Shown here piece after piece: positions 55,757-64,000 of a stretch of 64,000 nt of DNA. The DNA comes from a virus: the IMG/VR virus record IMGVR_UViG_3300049927_000072, positions 1-64,000 of that record; one strand, given 5' to 3'. Under the pieces are notes generated by a model. It made no database searches. It was not told the origin of the DNA and saw nothing but the letters and a program-made list of their open reading frames with translations. Each line of letters starts with the position of its first letter. Position 1 is the first letter of the stretch. Position numbers and translations under genes: made by a program.

Positions 55757-56209
55757 ATGCCATTCGAGAACTCACTTCCTTCGGGAGCAGACACGCTTCT
55801 TTCGATCTCCGGCCTCGGAGGTTTCCAATATCAGGCTCGCGGCCTGATCCAAACGCTGTCGCCGATCAAGCAATCATCGCAACTCGCACGCACAGTCAAT
55901 GCCTTGCTGATCGACATGAGTGCGCCGCAGTTTCAGAAATACTCGTCGAAGATTTCATGCACCGACGTGAATGCTCCGCCGCTCGATGGTGTGTGGCCGG
56001 GATTAGAAGTAACAGTGCATTGCGCAGCTTCGCTTTGCTATCCAATCGGAGGATCAGCCGGGCGCACCGAAGTGAGCGGATCAAGCTCTACCGAAGGTCA
56101 CATGACGTTCTATCGTCCGGTGCTCTTGATGCGCGTTGTGAACTTCGAGCAACACTTCGATGAGTGGAAGGCGGCGAATGGTTGGGATTTGGAATTAGAG
56201 GAAGTCTGA
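55757..56209 (+). CDS. Distal tail protein-like (150 aa)
   Basis: MPFENSLPSGADTLLSISGLG, beta-rich. Position after the tape measure agrees with Dit. Ends ANGWDLELEEV. Family not proved. Confidence 0.6.
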   Translation: MPFENSLPSGADTLLSISGLGGFQYQARGLIQTLSPIKQSSQLARTVNALLIDMSAPQFQKYSSKISCTDVNAPPLDGVWPGLEVTVHCAASLCYPIGGSAGRTEVSGSSSTEGHMTFYRPVLLMRVVNFEQHFDEWKAANGWDLELEEV

Positions 56210-56210
56210 C

Positions 56211-58829
56211 GTGGCAAGCCCGCAATTCCCATTTTATTTTGCGTGGGTCAACTCCACGGAAACAACGTTCGGTCCCGAACATGAGATCGTGGACGAGAAC
56301 GTGATTTCGTTTGACCTCAAGCACGACGAGGGACAGTACCCGACGTGTGAGATCACTGTCAAAAATCCGCGCGTCGGCTTACTCGCCCCCGGACGAAAAG
56401 TTTGGGCGTGGCTTTCATGGCAAGGGCCGTCAAGTGTCGTGCCGCTTTTCTTCGGCGTGCTTGTCGGCATTCCGCAGAACATTTTCGCCGAAAGCGTTAC
56501 TCTGAAATTTATCGCGCAACCGGAGAACTACATCGAGCAGCGGCAAGCAATCGCCGAGACGATGAAAGTTCGGCCGTTCTATGATCCGGTATTTACTGAC
56601 GAGCGGCATCGCGATGATCCGGACACAGTTCTCGAAGGCTGGTCATCGCTGTGGCATGTGGACCGCACGACACTCGTGACCACTGCGAGTGACATCCTTG
56701 TCGGCGAAGACGGCACAATCGATTTCCCGAGCGATATTGTCCTATACGACAGCTTGCAGATGCAACTCTCGCAACCGCCGCTCAGCATGGTCGAGGTCAA
56801 GGCCCGCGTGAATTGGACGCAGCGCCAGAGCGGCTACGTCGATATGGGTCAGTATAATTTTGTCTCCTACACTGGCGAGACGATCATGTCGGACTGGCCG
56901 AAGCCCGGCCACGGGCTTGGCAGCGGCTGGCGCGTTGAGAGTAGCTTCGTGGTGGATGTGTATGCGGTTGCGCAAACGCCGACAGCGCAGTCACACGGCG
57001 ACTGGCACAATAGCAGCGAGAACAAACTGCAATGCACTCCTGATAGTTCGAACTTCTCCGCCTCTTGGCCAGCGCTTCTATCTCCGAACAGCATTCAAGC
57101 GACGCTCACGAGCCAATGGCAGACCGGAATTTGCGATCCGTTCTCTGATCCGCAAACCAATCGGCCCGCGTCCGTCCACGACACGGGCGTTATCATTCCG
57201 CTGTGGTACATCTCGGCGAATATGTTGCTGCGCTACGATGCGAAGCGTCAGCGCACGGAAGAGCTTTATTTCGTCGTCACCACGGATCAGCAAGCGGTGT
57301 TGACATCTCCGACAATCGAGCAGCGCACGGAAGTGATCTCAATCCAAGGTGCGGATGTAGGTGAGCCGCTCTTCGACCCGCTCGCGTGGTCTGATTTCAC
57401 CGAAGAGGCTGTCGGCATCGGACAAGTTATTTTCCCGAACGATCCGACAACGGTCGGCGGTAAGAGTTATCAGATTTGCGTGGTTGCCGGAGTGGCTGGC
57501 TCAATCGAACCGGCATTTAGCGACATCGTCGGCGTTGTAACTATCGATGGCACTGTGCACTGGGCGAGCATGGGTGAAACACCACTCACGACGCAGCCCG
57601 ACTGGTCGCCCGCTTCACCCGTACCATTCGGCGAGGTTATCTGTTTCAAAGAAGTGGTGTTCAATCCGGCGACGGCAACGCTCGAAGATGTAGCAAATTC
57701 GACAAGTTATTATATCTGCACCGCGGCGGGCACGACGAACTCGACTTACACGACCATCAACTACGTGCCGCCGCCGTTCACGAGCAACGACGCTCCGCAG
57801 CCTGTGGCGCATTTCACCTATATCCCGCGTCCGGCATTTTCACCAAACGCGGGCACGCAGATTGTTGACGGCTCTGTCACGTGGACTGTGCTCGGTGCTG
57901 CCCCGGCGCTTCTTGGTATTCCAATCGGCGGCACGGCAGAGAATGTCCCGGCACGTGCATATTTCCCGACAGACCGCGGCCTGTGGAGCGTCGAACATCT
58001 TATTTGCAAAGCGCGGGCACTTCTGCGGCACCGCTCGCGCGCGGTTACGATCTCGTTCGAAGTACCATTCCCGGAAGCGATTGATCTCTCGTGTCGGCTT
58101 AGCGGAACCATCCATGATGACCGCCTGCCCGGTGGCGTCGCCACTGGCAAGATCATCGCCTACGATATGAAATGCAATGGTCAGACTGGCGAATACTGTG
58201 GACACATAACGATTGGTTGCGCGGTTGGCCGTGGCGGATCGGCCGCCGCGGTCGACGGTGCTGGCGTCTATGCTTCTCCGGGCTACACGCTGCCCGGCTA
58301 TCAAATCATGGAAGGCGAAATGCCGACGCTCGGTGACATCTCCTACTCGAAGCCGGTATTTGCGCCCGATGACGATGGCCTCTCGTTCCCGCTCACGAAA
58401 GGCCAGATCATAATTTCAGAGAACGTCAATGGCGACGCGAACAGCCAAGCTGAAGCGATCAATGCTGCGATCCCGGCCTCGCAAATGCTCGCGAGCGGCG
58501 CGAGCGATGATATGGGCTTTTCTCTCATACCTTCGGGTGGCACGGGCGGCAGTCGCAGCTTCGCAGGTGGCAGCGGCACGGCGGATTTCACCGGTTTAAC
58601 GACGCATGGCGGCATCGTCGGCGGCGGGCCGTCCGGCGCGTGGGCGCTTGAGCAGTCGCAACGATATTGGACGGCGTTCGCAATCCCTGCGGTCATGGAA
58701 GCGAATGCGGTGTGGTATGAACTCGTTCTCAAGCCGGTGCAGAACGGGCCGTTCTCTGCGGAGTATACGATCAACGTTTCCCCGCTCAGCATTCCGCAAG
58801 GGATTAACTTAGAGGCTCCGTCGCTATGA
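56211..58829 (+). CDS. Large tail tip/baseplate hub protein
   Basis: 872 aa, GTG start. VASPQFPFYFAWVNSTETTFG opening, then LKHDEGQYPTCEITVKNPRVGL, a beta-rich hub domain, repeated inserted beta domains (57400-57900), and a Ser/Gly-rich end. Fits a tail-tip hub (gp27-like/Tal) position. Probable receptor-proximal protein. Confidence 0.7.
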   Translation: MASPQFPFYFAWVNSTETTFGPEHEIVDENVISFDLKHDEGQYPTCEITVKNPRVGLLAPGRKVWAWLSWQGPSSVVPLFFGVLVGIPQNIFAESVTLKFIAQPENYIEQRQAIAETMKVRPFYDPVFTDERHRDDPDTVLEGWSSLWHVDRTTLVTTASDILVGEDGTIDFPSDIVLYDSLQMQLSQPPLSMVEVKARVNWTQRQSGYVDMGQYNFVSYTGETIMSDWPKPGHGLGSGWRVESSFVVDVYAVAQTPTAQSHGDWHNSSENKLQCTPDSSNFSASWPALLSPNSIQATLTSQWQTGICDPFSDPQTNRPASVHDTGVIIPLWYISANMLLRYDAKRQRTEELYFVVTTDQQAVLTSPTIEQRTEVISIQGADVGEPLFDPLAWSDFTEEAVGIGQVIFPNDPTTVGGKSYQICVVAGVAGSIEPAFSDIVGVVTIDGTVHWASMGETPLTTQPDWSPASPVPFGEVICFKEVVFNPATATLEDVANSTSYYICTAAGTTNSTYTTINYVPPPFTSNDAPQPVAHFTYIPRPAFSPNAGTQIVDGSVTWTVLGAAPALLGIPIGGTAENVPARAYFPTDRGLWSVEHLICKARALLRHRSRAVTISFEVPFPEAIDLSCRLSGTIHDDRLPGGVATGKIIAYDMKCNGQTGEYCGHITIGCAVGRGGSAAAVDGAGVYASPGYTLPGYQIMEGEMPTLGDISYSKPVFAPDDDGLSFPLTKGQIIISENVNGDANSQAEAINAAIPASQMLASGASDDMGFSLIPSGGTGGSRSFAGGSGTADFTGLTTHGGIVGGGPSGAWALEQSQRYWTAFAIPAVMEANAVWYELVLKPVQNGPFSAEYTINVSPLSIPQGINLEAPSL

Positions 58830-59050
58830 CAATCGAAACCATCGTACGGCCATTTATCGGCCAAGACACGACACCGGTTCGCACAGTAAGAGCCGGGCAA
58901 TCCTCAGTCGAGCCGGTGCTTGTAGTGGCGGGCCGCAAAGGCGGCGCGCGTACGTTCGCATGGTCCGGCTCAGCAAGCATGACTTCCTACCTCATTCGTA
59001 TTCACCGCGAACGCGGCAACGTCCGGTCTGCACTCAACGGCGGCGGCTAA
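58826..59050 (+). CDS. Small tail protein (74 aa)
   Basis: MTIETIVRPFIGQDTTPVRTV, ATGA overlap. Beta-rich, ending RSALNGGG. Probably a tail-tip accessory. Confidence 0.6.
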   Translation: MTIETIVRPFIGQDTTPVRTVRAGQSSVEPVLVVAGRKGGARTFAWSGSASMTSYLIRIHRERGNVRSALNGGG

Positions 59051-60651
59051 TGTCAACACGCATCGTGCATCATGTTCGGATCACAAATCCGAACGACAAA
59101 GATATGTGGGTGGAGGTAAAAGTTCACGACACGATTATGTACAAGGGGCCGAACGGGCAAGATATGGTGCTCGACTTTCGGCAACGGAACGTCGTCGCCG
59201 ACATAGATGACCGTTCGGGCGACGGCAATGGTGTGCAGAACTCGAATGCCACACGTCTCTCAACCATCTATCGTATGACAAATCCAGACGACGATACATA
59301 TTATCTTGACGTGGAAGTTCTCGACGGCATTCGCTTCAAAGGGCCGAACGGGAAAGACGGCGTGCTGCACATGCCAAGTTCGATCTCCGGCATCAATGTG
59401 GATGATACGGATGGTACGGGCGCGACAGGTAACGGCGGCACAACGCAATTTGCGCACACGTTGAAAGTGGTCGACCCGCTCAGCACGACTGCAAAAGAAG
59501 ACGAGAGCGACGAGTTTATTGGTGTCACTATTACGGATGCGATCCGTTTCAAAGGCACCAACGCGCAAGAGAGCGTTCTCTATTTCCCGAACGTTGACGA
59601 GGAAGACACGACGGCGTGGGAGACCGACGACGACGGCAATCAAAAAGCACCGGAGAATACGGACGCTAATAAATATGTGACGTTTGCCGACAGCACTACA
59701 GACAACCCGGACGGAGGCCCGGAGGGACCATGGCTTAAGAATGGCTCCCAAGGGTTCGGAATTTCGCAAGGCATTCTCTGGCACATCACCAAAGCATCCG
59801 GCGGACATACGAAACCGTGGTGGGTCTGGGTGCCGACGCAGCAACCGATGCAAATCTCTGGCTATCTCTTCGCGGATCGGTTGATCGTGGATGGCTCGTG
59901 GATCGGCTATACAAACTTCGACCTCCGGAAGCAGCGAAATAAGCAACTTTCGCATTTCGAGGACTATGCCGTGCCGGACCCGCCGCATTGGCCTAGCCTC
60001 GGCGACATTCCGCTGCAAGGTTTCGACAGCCTCGACATCAATGCGCGTCAGTTTGTGGCTGGCACCACAAAGGGCGTCGATAACCCGCCGATAAAGGTCA
60101 ACTTTCTTTTATATCCGGACGAGCCACATTTTATTCTGTTCGGCGGACAAAACTGCGGCGTGTATCAGCCTAACATATTCCAGATCGTCGGACGCGCGGA
60201 CGAGCAACCATTTAAGAAAAATCCAGACGGCAGCGACTTCATTGATCCTGACACTGGCAAGAAAGTGCCAAAGATGCCGTCGAAGAAACTTGCGAAAGAC
60301 ATAGTGCAGGACTTCGTGGATCAATGGACGGAAAGCTCTGACCTGTACAACGAAGATGCGAGCACGGTCGATACGCTGGAATTTCTCGGCAACCCGATCC
60401 AGTACATGCCGTATCCGACTTGGGCGTTCAAAGACCCGCTGCTCGTGACGGTGCCAAATCCGTCGTCAGTGGCGCAGCGCTTCTGGTTTATCGGCGGCAT
60501 CCCCGCAGGCTTCTGGTTTTTCAATGGCGAGTTTGACGCTGCATTCGATACGTTCTCCGCGTACGCATCCTACATTGGTGCTGATCAGCTTGACGAAAAA
60601 GTCTGGGATACAAGCGGCGATGAGCCAGTCCTGCGACCACCGCCTGCGTAA
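59050..60651 (+). CDS. Tail fibre protein with tandem repeats
   Basis: 533 aa from ATG 59050 (TAATG). Three tandem domains of about 65-70 residues share '.NP.D...w..VeV.D.I.fKGPNG.D.VL.fp': NPNDKDMWVEVKVHDTIMYKG, NPDDDTYYLDVEVLDGIRFKG and EDESDEFIGVTITDAIRFKG. C-terminal half is different (PHWPSLGDIPLQGFDSLDI). Likely receptor or surface binding. Confidence 0.65.
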   Translation: MSTRIVHHVRITNPNDKDMWVEVKVHDTIMYKGPNGQDMVLDFRQRNVVADIDDRSGDGNGVQNSNATRLSTIYRMTNPDDDTYYLDVEVLDGIRFKGPNGKDGVLHMPSSISGINVDDTDGTGATGNGGTTQFAHTLKVVDPLSTTAKEDESDEFIGVTITDAIRFKGTNAQESVLYFPNVDEEDTTAWETDDDGNQKAPENTDANKYVTFADSTTDNPDGGPEGPWLKNGSQGFGISQGILWHITKASGGHTKPWWVWVPTQQPMQISGYLFADRLIVDGSWIGYTNFDLRKQRNKQLSHFEDYAVPDPPHWPSLGDIPLQGFDSLDINARQFVAGTTKGVDNPPIKVNFLLYPDEPHFILFGGQNCGVYQPNIFQIVGRADEQPFKKNPDGSDFIDPDTGKKVPKMPSKKLAKDIVQDFVDQWTESSDLYNEDASTVDTLEFLGNPIQYMPYPTWAFKDPLLVTVPNPSSVAQRFWFIGGIPAGFWFFNGEFDAAFDTFSAYASYIGADQLDEKVWDTSGDEPVLRPPPA

Positions 60652-60658
60652 TAATTCA

Positions 60659-60689
60659 CCCGTTGCGACTTCAAACTCTCTGACGTAAG
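60659..60689 (+). promoter_or_regulatory. Late promoter-like element H
   Basis: CCCGTTGCGA (60659-60668), with CGTAAG at the usual spacing (60684-60689). The -35-like part is perfect, the -10 weak. Confidence 0.45.
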
Positions 60690-60700
60690 GATCACGCACC

Positions 60701-61540
60701 ATGACAATCACATATCGCACAAACGACAACACCCGGTGGGGCAGCGGTCAGGGCACTGACCTTTCTGCGGCTCAGGTCGACATCAATTTCTGGGAACTGT
60801 TTAGCGCGATCAGTGCGCTACAGGACCATTCGAACAATGGTGCGTTTATCGACTTCTTCGCCGTGAGCGGTAACAATCTTTTCGTGCACATGACCGATCA
60901 CTCGGTGCTCGGTCCCTACTCGCTTCCCGTTGCACAGTGGAATTTCCGGGGCCAATGGCAGCCGAGCACGGCTTACGCGATCATGGACACTTTCAATGGT
61001 CCGGATGGTGGTGTCTATCTTACTATTTTTGCACACACGAGCGACCTCACATTCTCCGCCGGAGCGAACGATGGCCTAGGGCACGACTTCTACGCCGCGC
61101 TGCTCAATCCGCCGATCAGTCTCATGCCCGCAGGCGGCACGATTGCGCAACGGCTCGCGAAGGTCGACAGCACGGATTACAACGCCGCGTGGGTCAACGA
61201 TCCTATAAAGATCGCGGTGTACGTCGAAGGACAGCCGACATCGGGCGAAAAGCTCATGGTGTACACGTCGGTCGATACTTTCATCCTGCCAGCGGGTCTG
61301 ACAACCTCGCGCGCGTCATGTCAGGCGTCCGGTGCAGGTGCGATCTCGTACAACCTCTTCAAGAATGGCTCTTCAATCGGTACCGTCAACTTCGCGGCTG
61401 CGGCCGTAGTGGCAACGTTCGCATTTTCGGCCGATGTGCAATTCGTGCCGGGTGATGTGCTCACGCTGACCGGCCCTGCTTCGCCAAGCGCGACGCAGAG
61501 CGGCATCGCGGTCACGATTGTCGGCCTAATCAACGGCTAA
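60701..61540 (+). CDS. Tail adhesin-like protein (279 aa)
   Basis: MTITYRTNDNTRWGSGQGTDLS, then a helical linker, QWQPSTAYAIMDTFNGPDGG and LTIFAHTSDLTFSAG, a carbohydrate-binding-like module pattern ('W.....Y...D.v...g.vY.......s'). C-terminal beta sandwich. Common in phage tail receptor proteins. Role inferred. Confidence 0.65.
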   Translation: MTITYRTNDNTRWGSGQGTDLSAAQVDINFWELFSAISALQDHSNNGAFIDFFAVSGNNLFVHMTDHSVLGPYSLPVAQWNFRGQWQPSTAYAIMDTFNGPDGGVYLTIFAHTSDLTFSAGANDGLGHDFYAALLNPPISLMPAGGTIAQRLAKVDSTDYNAAWVNDPIKIAVYVEGQPTSGEKLMVYTSVDTFILPAGLTTSRASCQASGAGAISYNLFKNGSSIGTVNFAAAAVVATFAFSADVQFVPGDVLTLTGPASPSATQSGIAVTIVGLING

Positions 61541-61547
61541 ATGAGCC

Positions 61548-62621
61548 ATGAGCAATACCACATTTAATCCGAGCGATAAAAGTGCCAACATCGTACTGAG
61601 TAACGGTAACCACACGTATACTCAGTCTTCGTCGGGCGAGCAGGGCGTCCGGACCGTGCTCGGCGTGAACACCGGCAAGTTTTACACCGAGACGAACTGG
61701 GATAATACGCCGTCGGGCACCGATACTGGCGCTGGATTTTGTACAGCGGGTGCGACCCTCACGAGCTTAGGGTCTACAGTTACCAATGCGTGCATCGCCT
61801 TTAAGAGCGGCTCGATATGGGTCAACGGGAGCAGCCCCGGCAACGTCGGCGGAGCTTTCGCAATCAATGATAAAATATGCTGCGCGATAGACCTAGTTAA
61901 CTCGAAAGTCTGGTTCAGAAAGAACGGTGGCAATTGGAATAACAGCGGCACCGCAGACCCGGCGACTAATACCGGCGGCTTCTCAATCTCTGGCTTCCAG
62001 ACGAACAATTCGACCGTGATGCACGGCTGTGGTTGCGTCAACGTAAGCGCCGACACGCTCACGTCAAACTTTGGTGACACGTCATTCTCATTCACAGTGC
62101 CGTCGGGCTTTCAACCGGGCCTGCCGGGCACAGTTACTGAGACCTCTACAATCGACATGATCTTCTCGACCATGGCGCAAGCGGTCACCGTCACCGTGCA
62201 CTTTGGTACGCTGGCTGTCACGGAAGGGACCGATACGTTCGCAGGAACCGGCGACGCATTCCCGGGCTTGGTCGCAGGCTTCGACGGCCTCGAAACGAGC
62301 GATATATTCGACGGCGCAGGCTATGCAGACATTGTCGGACCGATGGTCACGACAGAAGCGGGCGATGTCTTCCACGGAATTTTGGTATCTCCGAAGAATG
62401 TCACGTTCGCTATCACAGAAACGAAAGATATTTTTAGTGGAATTGGTTTTGTCGTCGGTATAAGTGGACTGTTCGCTACGACAGAACCTGTTGACAGAAT
62501 GACTGCGACAGGATTTATCAAGCCGAAAGGTCCGCTTGTGGCGACCGAATTGGCCGATAGGTTCTCGGCTCGTGCGCCGGGTGTGGTCACGATCATACGA
62601 CGCCTGATCTCAGTGAACTGA
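61548..62621 (+). CDS. SPRY-domain tail protein with repeats
   Basis: 357 aa. N-terminal SPRY/B30.2-like domain: KFYTETNWDN, GAGFCTAG, GSIWVNGSSPGNVGGAFAIND, VWFRKNGGNW and SNFGDTSFSFTVPSGFQPG. C-terminal repeats 'TE..D.F.G.G' (VTEGTDTFAGTGD, TTEAGDVFHG, ITETKDIFSGIG). The two are linked by VTETSTIDMIFSTMAQA. SPRY domains in phages mediate binding. Probably surface-exposed. Confidence 0.75.
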   Translation: MSNTTFNPSDKSANIVLSNGNHTYTQSSSGEQGVRTVLGVNTGKFYTETNWDNTPSGTDTGAGFCTAGATLTSLGSTVTNACIAFKSGSIWVNGSSPGNVGGAFAINDKICCAIDLVNSKVWFRKNGGNWNNSGTADPATNTGGFSISGFQTNNSTVMHGCGCVNVSADTLTSNFGDTSFSFTVPSGFQPGLPGTVTETSTIDMIFSTMAQAVTVTVHFGTLAVTEGTDTFAGTGDAFPGLVAGFDGLETSDIFDGAGYADIVGPMVTTEAGDVFHGILVSPKNVTFAITETKDIFSGIGFVVGISGLFATTEPVDRMTATGFIKPKGPLVATELADRFSARAPGVVTIIRRLISVN

Positions 62622-62649
62622 CGCAAGTTGAAACCGAAGGGGGACTACC

Positions 62650-63024
62650 ATGTCTATCGTATACAATACGACGTTGAAAAATACGCGCCTCACCGATGTG
62701 GTGACCGCGATTGATACTGGCGGCGCTGGTGCTCTTAAGATCGGCACGACTGCCATGGGCACCGTGCTATCGACCATCACGCTGGCAAACCCTGTCGGCT
62801 CTGTCTCCGGTGGCGTGCTCACATTCTCTGGCACTCCGTTGAGCGATAGCTCTGCGGCGAACTCCGGTACGGCGGCTGCGGCTGCCATTTACTCCGGCGG
62901 ATCGACACTGATTATCTCGTCGCTCACCGTGAACACAAGCGGCGCGGATATCAATCTGTCGTCCGTTGCTGTAGTCGCTGGCGAACCGGTCACGTTGACC
63001 TCTGCATCCATCACACACGGCTAG
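62650..63024 (+). CDS. Decoration-like protein 2 (124 aa)
   Basis: MSIVYNTTLKNTRLTDVVTAI, GGAGALKIGTTAMG, TITLANPVGSVSGG, SGTAAAAAIYSGG and NTSGADINLSS. Paralogue of the 46453-46887 protein. Behind GGGGGACTACC. Minor structural protein, function inferred. Confidence 0.6.
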   Translation: MSIVYNTTLKNTRLTDVVTAIDTGGAGALKIGTTAMGTVLSTITLANPVGSVSGGVLTFSGTPLSDSSAANSGTAAAAAIYSGGSTLIISSLTVNTSGADINLSSVAVVAGEPVTLTSASITHG

Positions 63025-63031
63025 TGCCGTG

Positions 63032-63895
63032 ATGTTGAAAGTCCCCGCCGTCACGCTCGTCATAGCCGAGACGCGAGCTTATGAGCTTGCCGCGCGCGCG
63101 ATCAACGATCTCGTGAGCCGCGTGCAATTCGGCGACATCCTGATTTATTCTGACGATTGCTGGCGCATCGACGTGCCGGGTGCACGTTACATTCATGTCA
63201 AGGATTGGGGTGACAAGATTGCTTCCGGCCGCTTTTACTATACTGAGGCGGCGACGAAGATCAAAACCTCACACGCGCTGCTCATGGAATGGGATGCTGG
63301 CCTCAACGATCCGAGCGCGTGGGATGACGAGTTTCTCAGCTATGATTGCGTCGGAGCACCGTGGCGCGGCGAACATCCAAATCTGACAGGCGGGCGCAAC
63401 GTTGGCAATGGCGGTTTCATGCTTCTGTCGAAACGCCTAATCGATTTCCTCTACCAAAAACGCGATAAATACCTGATCGCGACCGACGTGCATCTCTGTT
63501 GCGAGCATCGCCGCCAAATCGAGGCCGAAGGGGCCTTCCTATGGGCGAGAGCCGATGTTGCCGAGAGATTTTCTTATGAAGGCTGGCATTGGGTGGAGAA
63601 CAAAATCACGCTTAAAGAACGTCCGCGCAGTTTTGGCTTTCATGGTGTCTTTAACTGGCCTTACATGCTCTCAAGAGCAGAATTGCTCACGCGCCGTGAC
63701 ATGCTCGTTGCTAACGAGTTTACGCGGCGGACCAAGCTTGATTTGCTCTTGAAATACGCGCCGGAGCTTCGCGCCACTTTACCGGCGATGCAACGTCCAC
63801 TCAATCCAATTGACAAGGCGCGGCAAGCTCGTGCTCGCCAGCGCACGGATGCAATGCGCGTATACCGCGGCGGCAACAGAGGATTGAAAGCATGA
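63032..63895 (+). CDS. DUF5672 glycosyltransferase-like protein
   Basis: 287 aa from ATG 63032 (GTG at 63029 possible). MLKVPAVTLVIAETRAYELAAR, HALLMEWDAGLNDPSAWDDEFL, DCVGAPW, GNGGFMLLSKRLIDFL and RSFGFHGVFNWP match the DUF5672 pattern with DAG as the DXD-like motif. Such enzymes may glycosylate phage or host surfaces. Immediately before another, truncated gene. Confidence 0.75.
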   Translation: MLKVPAVTLVIAETRAYELAARAINDLVSRVQFGDILIYSDDCWRIDVPGARYIHVKDWGDKIASGRFYYTEAATKIKTSHALLMEWDAGLNDPSAWDDEFLSYDCVGAPWRGEHPNLTGGRNVGNGGFMLLSKRLIDFLYQKRDKYLIATDVHLCCEHRRQIEAEGAFLWARADVAERFSYEGWHWVENKITLKERPRSFGFHGVFNWPYMLSRAELLTRRDMLVANEFTRRTKLDLLLKYAPELRATLPAMQRPLNPIDKARQARARQRTDAMRVYRGGNRGLKA

Positions 63896-64000
63896 ACCCT
63901 GACACTCGCATATCTGTGCACTGCTACGAAGGCGACGCGCACCAAGTGGTATCGGCGCTCGGTCTCTACACGCATCATCAATGTCCAGTGACTGTGATTT
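63892..64000 (+). CDS. Partial gene, probably sugar-related
   Basis: ATG 63892 overlaps the previous stop as ATGA and runs off the window: MNPDTRISVHCYEGDAHQVV. 'HCYEGD' resembles starts of phage or methyltransferase/glycosyltransferase proteins. Too short to classify. Confidence 0.45.
   Translation, partial: MNPDTRISVHCYEGDAHQVVSALGLYTHHQCPVTVI

Noticed and set aside
59260-60018. 252-codon minus-strand ORF
   Set aside because: Shadow of the tail fibre repeats; nothing recognisable.
1-64000. tRNA genes, integrase, repressor, insertion sequences
   Set aside because: Looked for cloverleaf arms, recombinase motifs and terminal repeats; none seen. Absence cannot be proved by reading.

Overview
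This window is part of a double-stranded DNA tailed-phage genome, or an intact prophage-like element, with siphovirus-type morphology. It carries terminase, portal, scaffold, major capsid protein, head-tail connectors, tail terminator, tail tube, a frameshifted tail chaperone pair, tape measure and tail tip proteins. No tail sheath or integrase was recognised. The host is probably an alphaproteobacterium close to Bradyrhizobium. The secreted Cys-rich protein at 28295-28807 and the zinc-ribbon/membrane protein at 7352-7957 resemble families I know mainly from that group. There is also a GapR-type (DUF2312) DNA-binding protein, and the DNA is GC-rich. Both window edges cut through genes, so the genome is larger than 64 kb. 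No lysis genes, tRNAs, CRISPR arrays or insertion sequences were recognised.

Left arm (1-18291, all minus strand): an early/replication operon of tightly packed genes, most joined by ATGA or GTGA stop-start overlaps. Recognisable products are an SNF2-type helicase, an HD-domain phosphohydrolase, a family-A DNA polymerase, a DUF2815 ssDNA-binding-like protein, a GapR-like protein, a DUF2800 Cas4/RecB-like nuclease, an HslV-like Ntn hydrolase beside an HExxH metallopeptidase, and a HIRAN-domain protein. Many tiny membrane or unknown proteins lie between them. A divergent promoter region (18291-18391) separates this arm from a plus-strand primase-polymerase/SF3-like helicase.

The 1.1 kb non-coding stretch 20632-21745 holds three kinds of repeat: TGAGGCA iterons, long imperfect direct repeats, and many GTTAAC/TTAACGTTAA motifs. 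It is the best candidate replication origin or control region.

Middle (21746-35418, plus strand): about 45 small accessory genes, mostly translationally coupled. They include an HNH endonuclease, an RtcB RNA ligase, secreted or membrane proteins, a Tat-signal protein and zinc ribbons.

Right arm (35453-64000, plus strand): morphogenesis. Just before the terminase lie five small genes whose products share the leader MKD(A/E)(Q/R)GHGS(D/E); one of them carries a ParB/sulfiredoxin-like motif. Virion genes then follow in canonical order, interrupted between scaffold and capsid by a collagen-like protein, a repeat-rich protein and a decoration-like protein. The tail region ends with repeat-rich adhesin-like proteins, a SPRY-domain protein and a DUF5672 glycosyltransferase-like protein. 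A recurring element, CC(G/C)GTTGCNA-N15-GATAAA, precedes several right-arm genes and is probably the late promoter. Many genes start behind an unusually G-rich ribosome-binding site (GGGGGAC).
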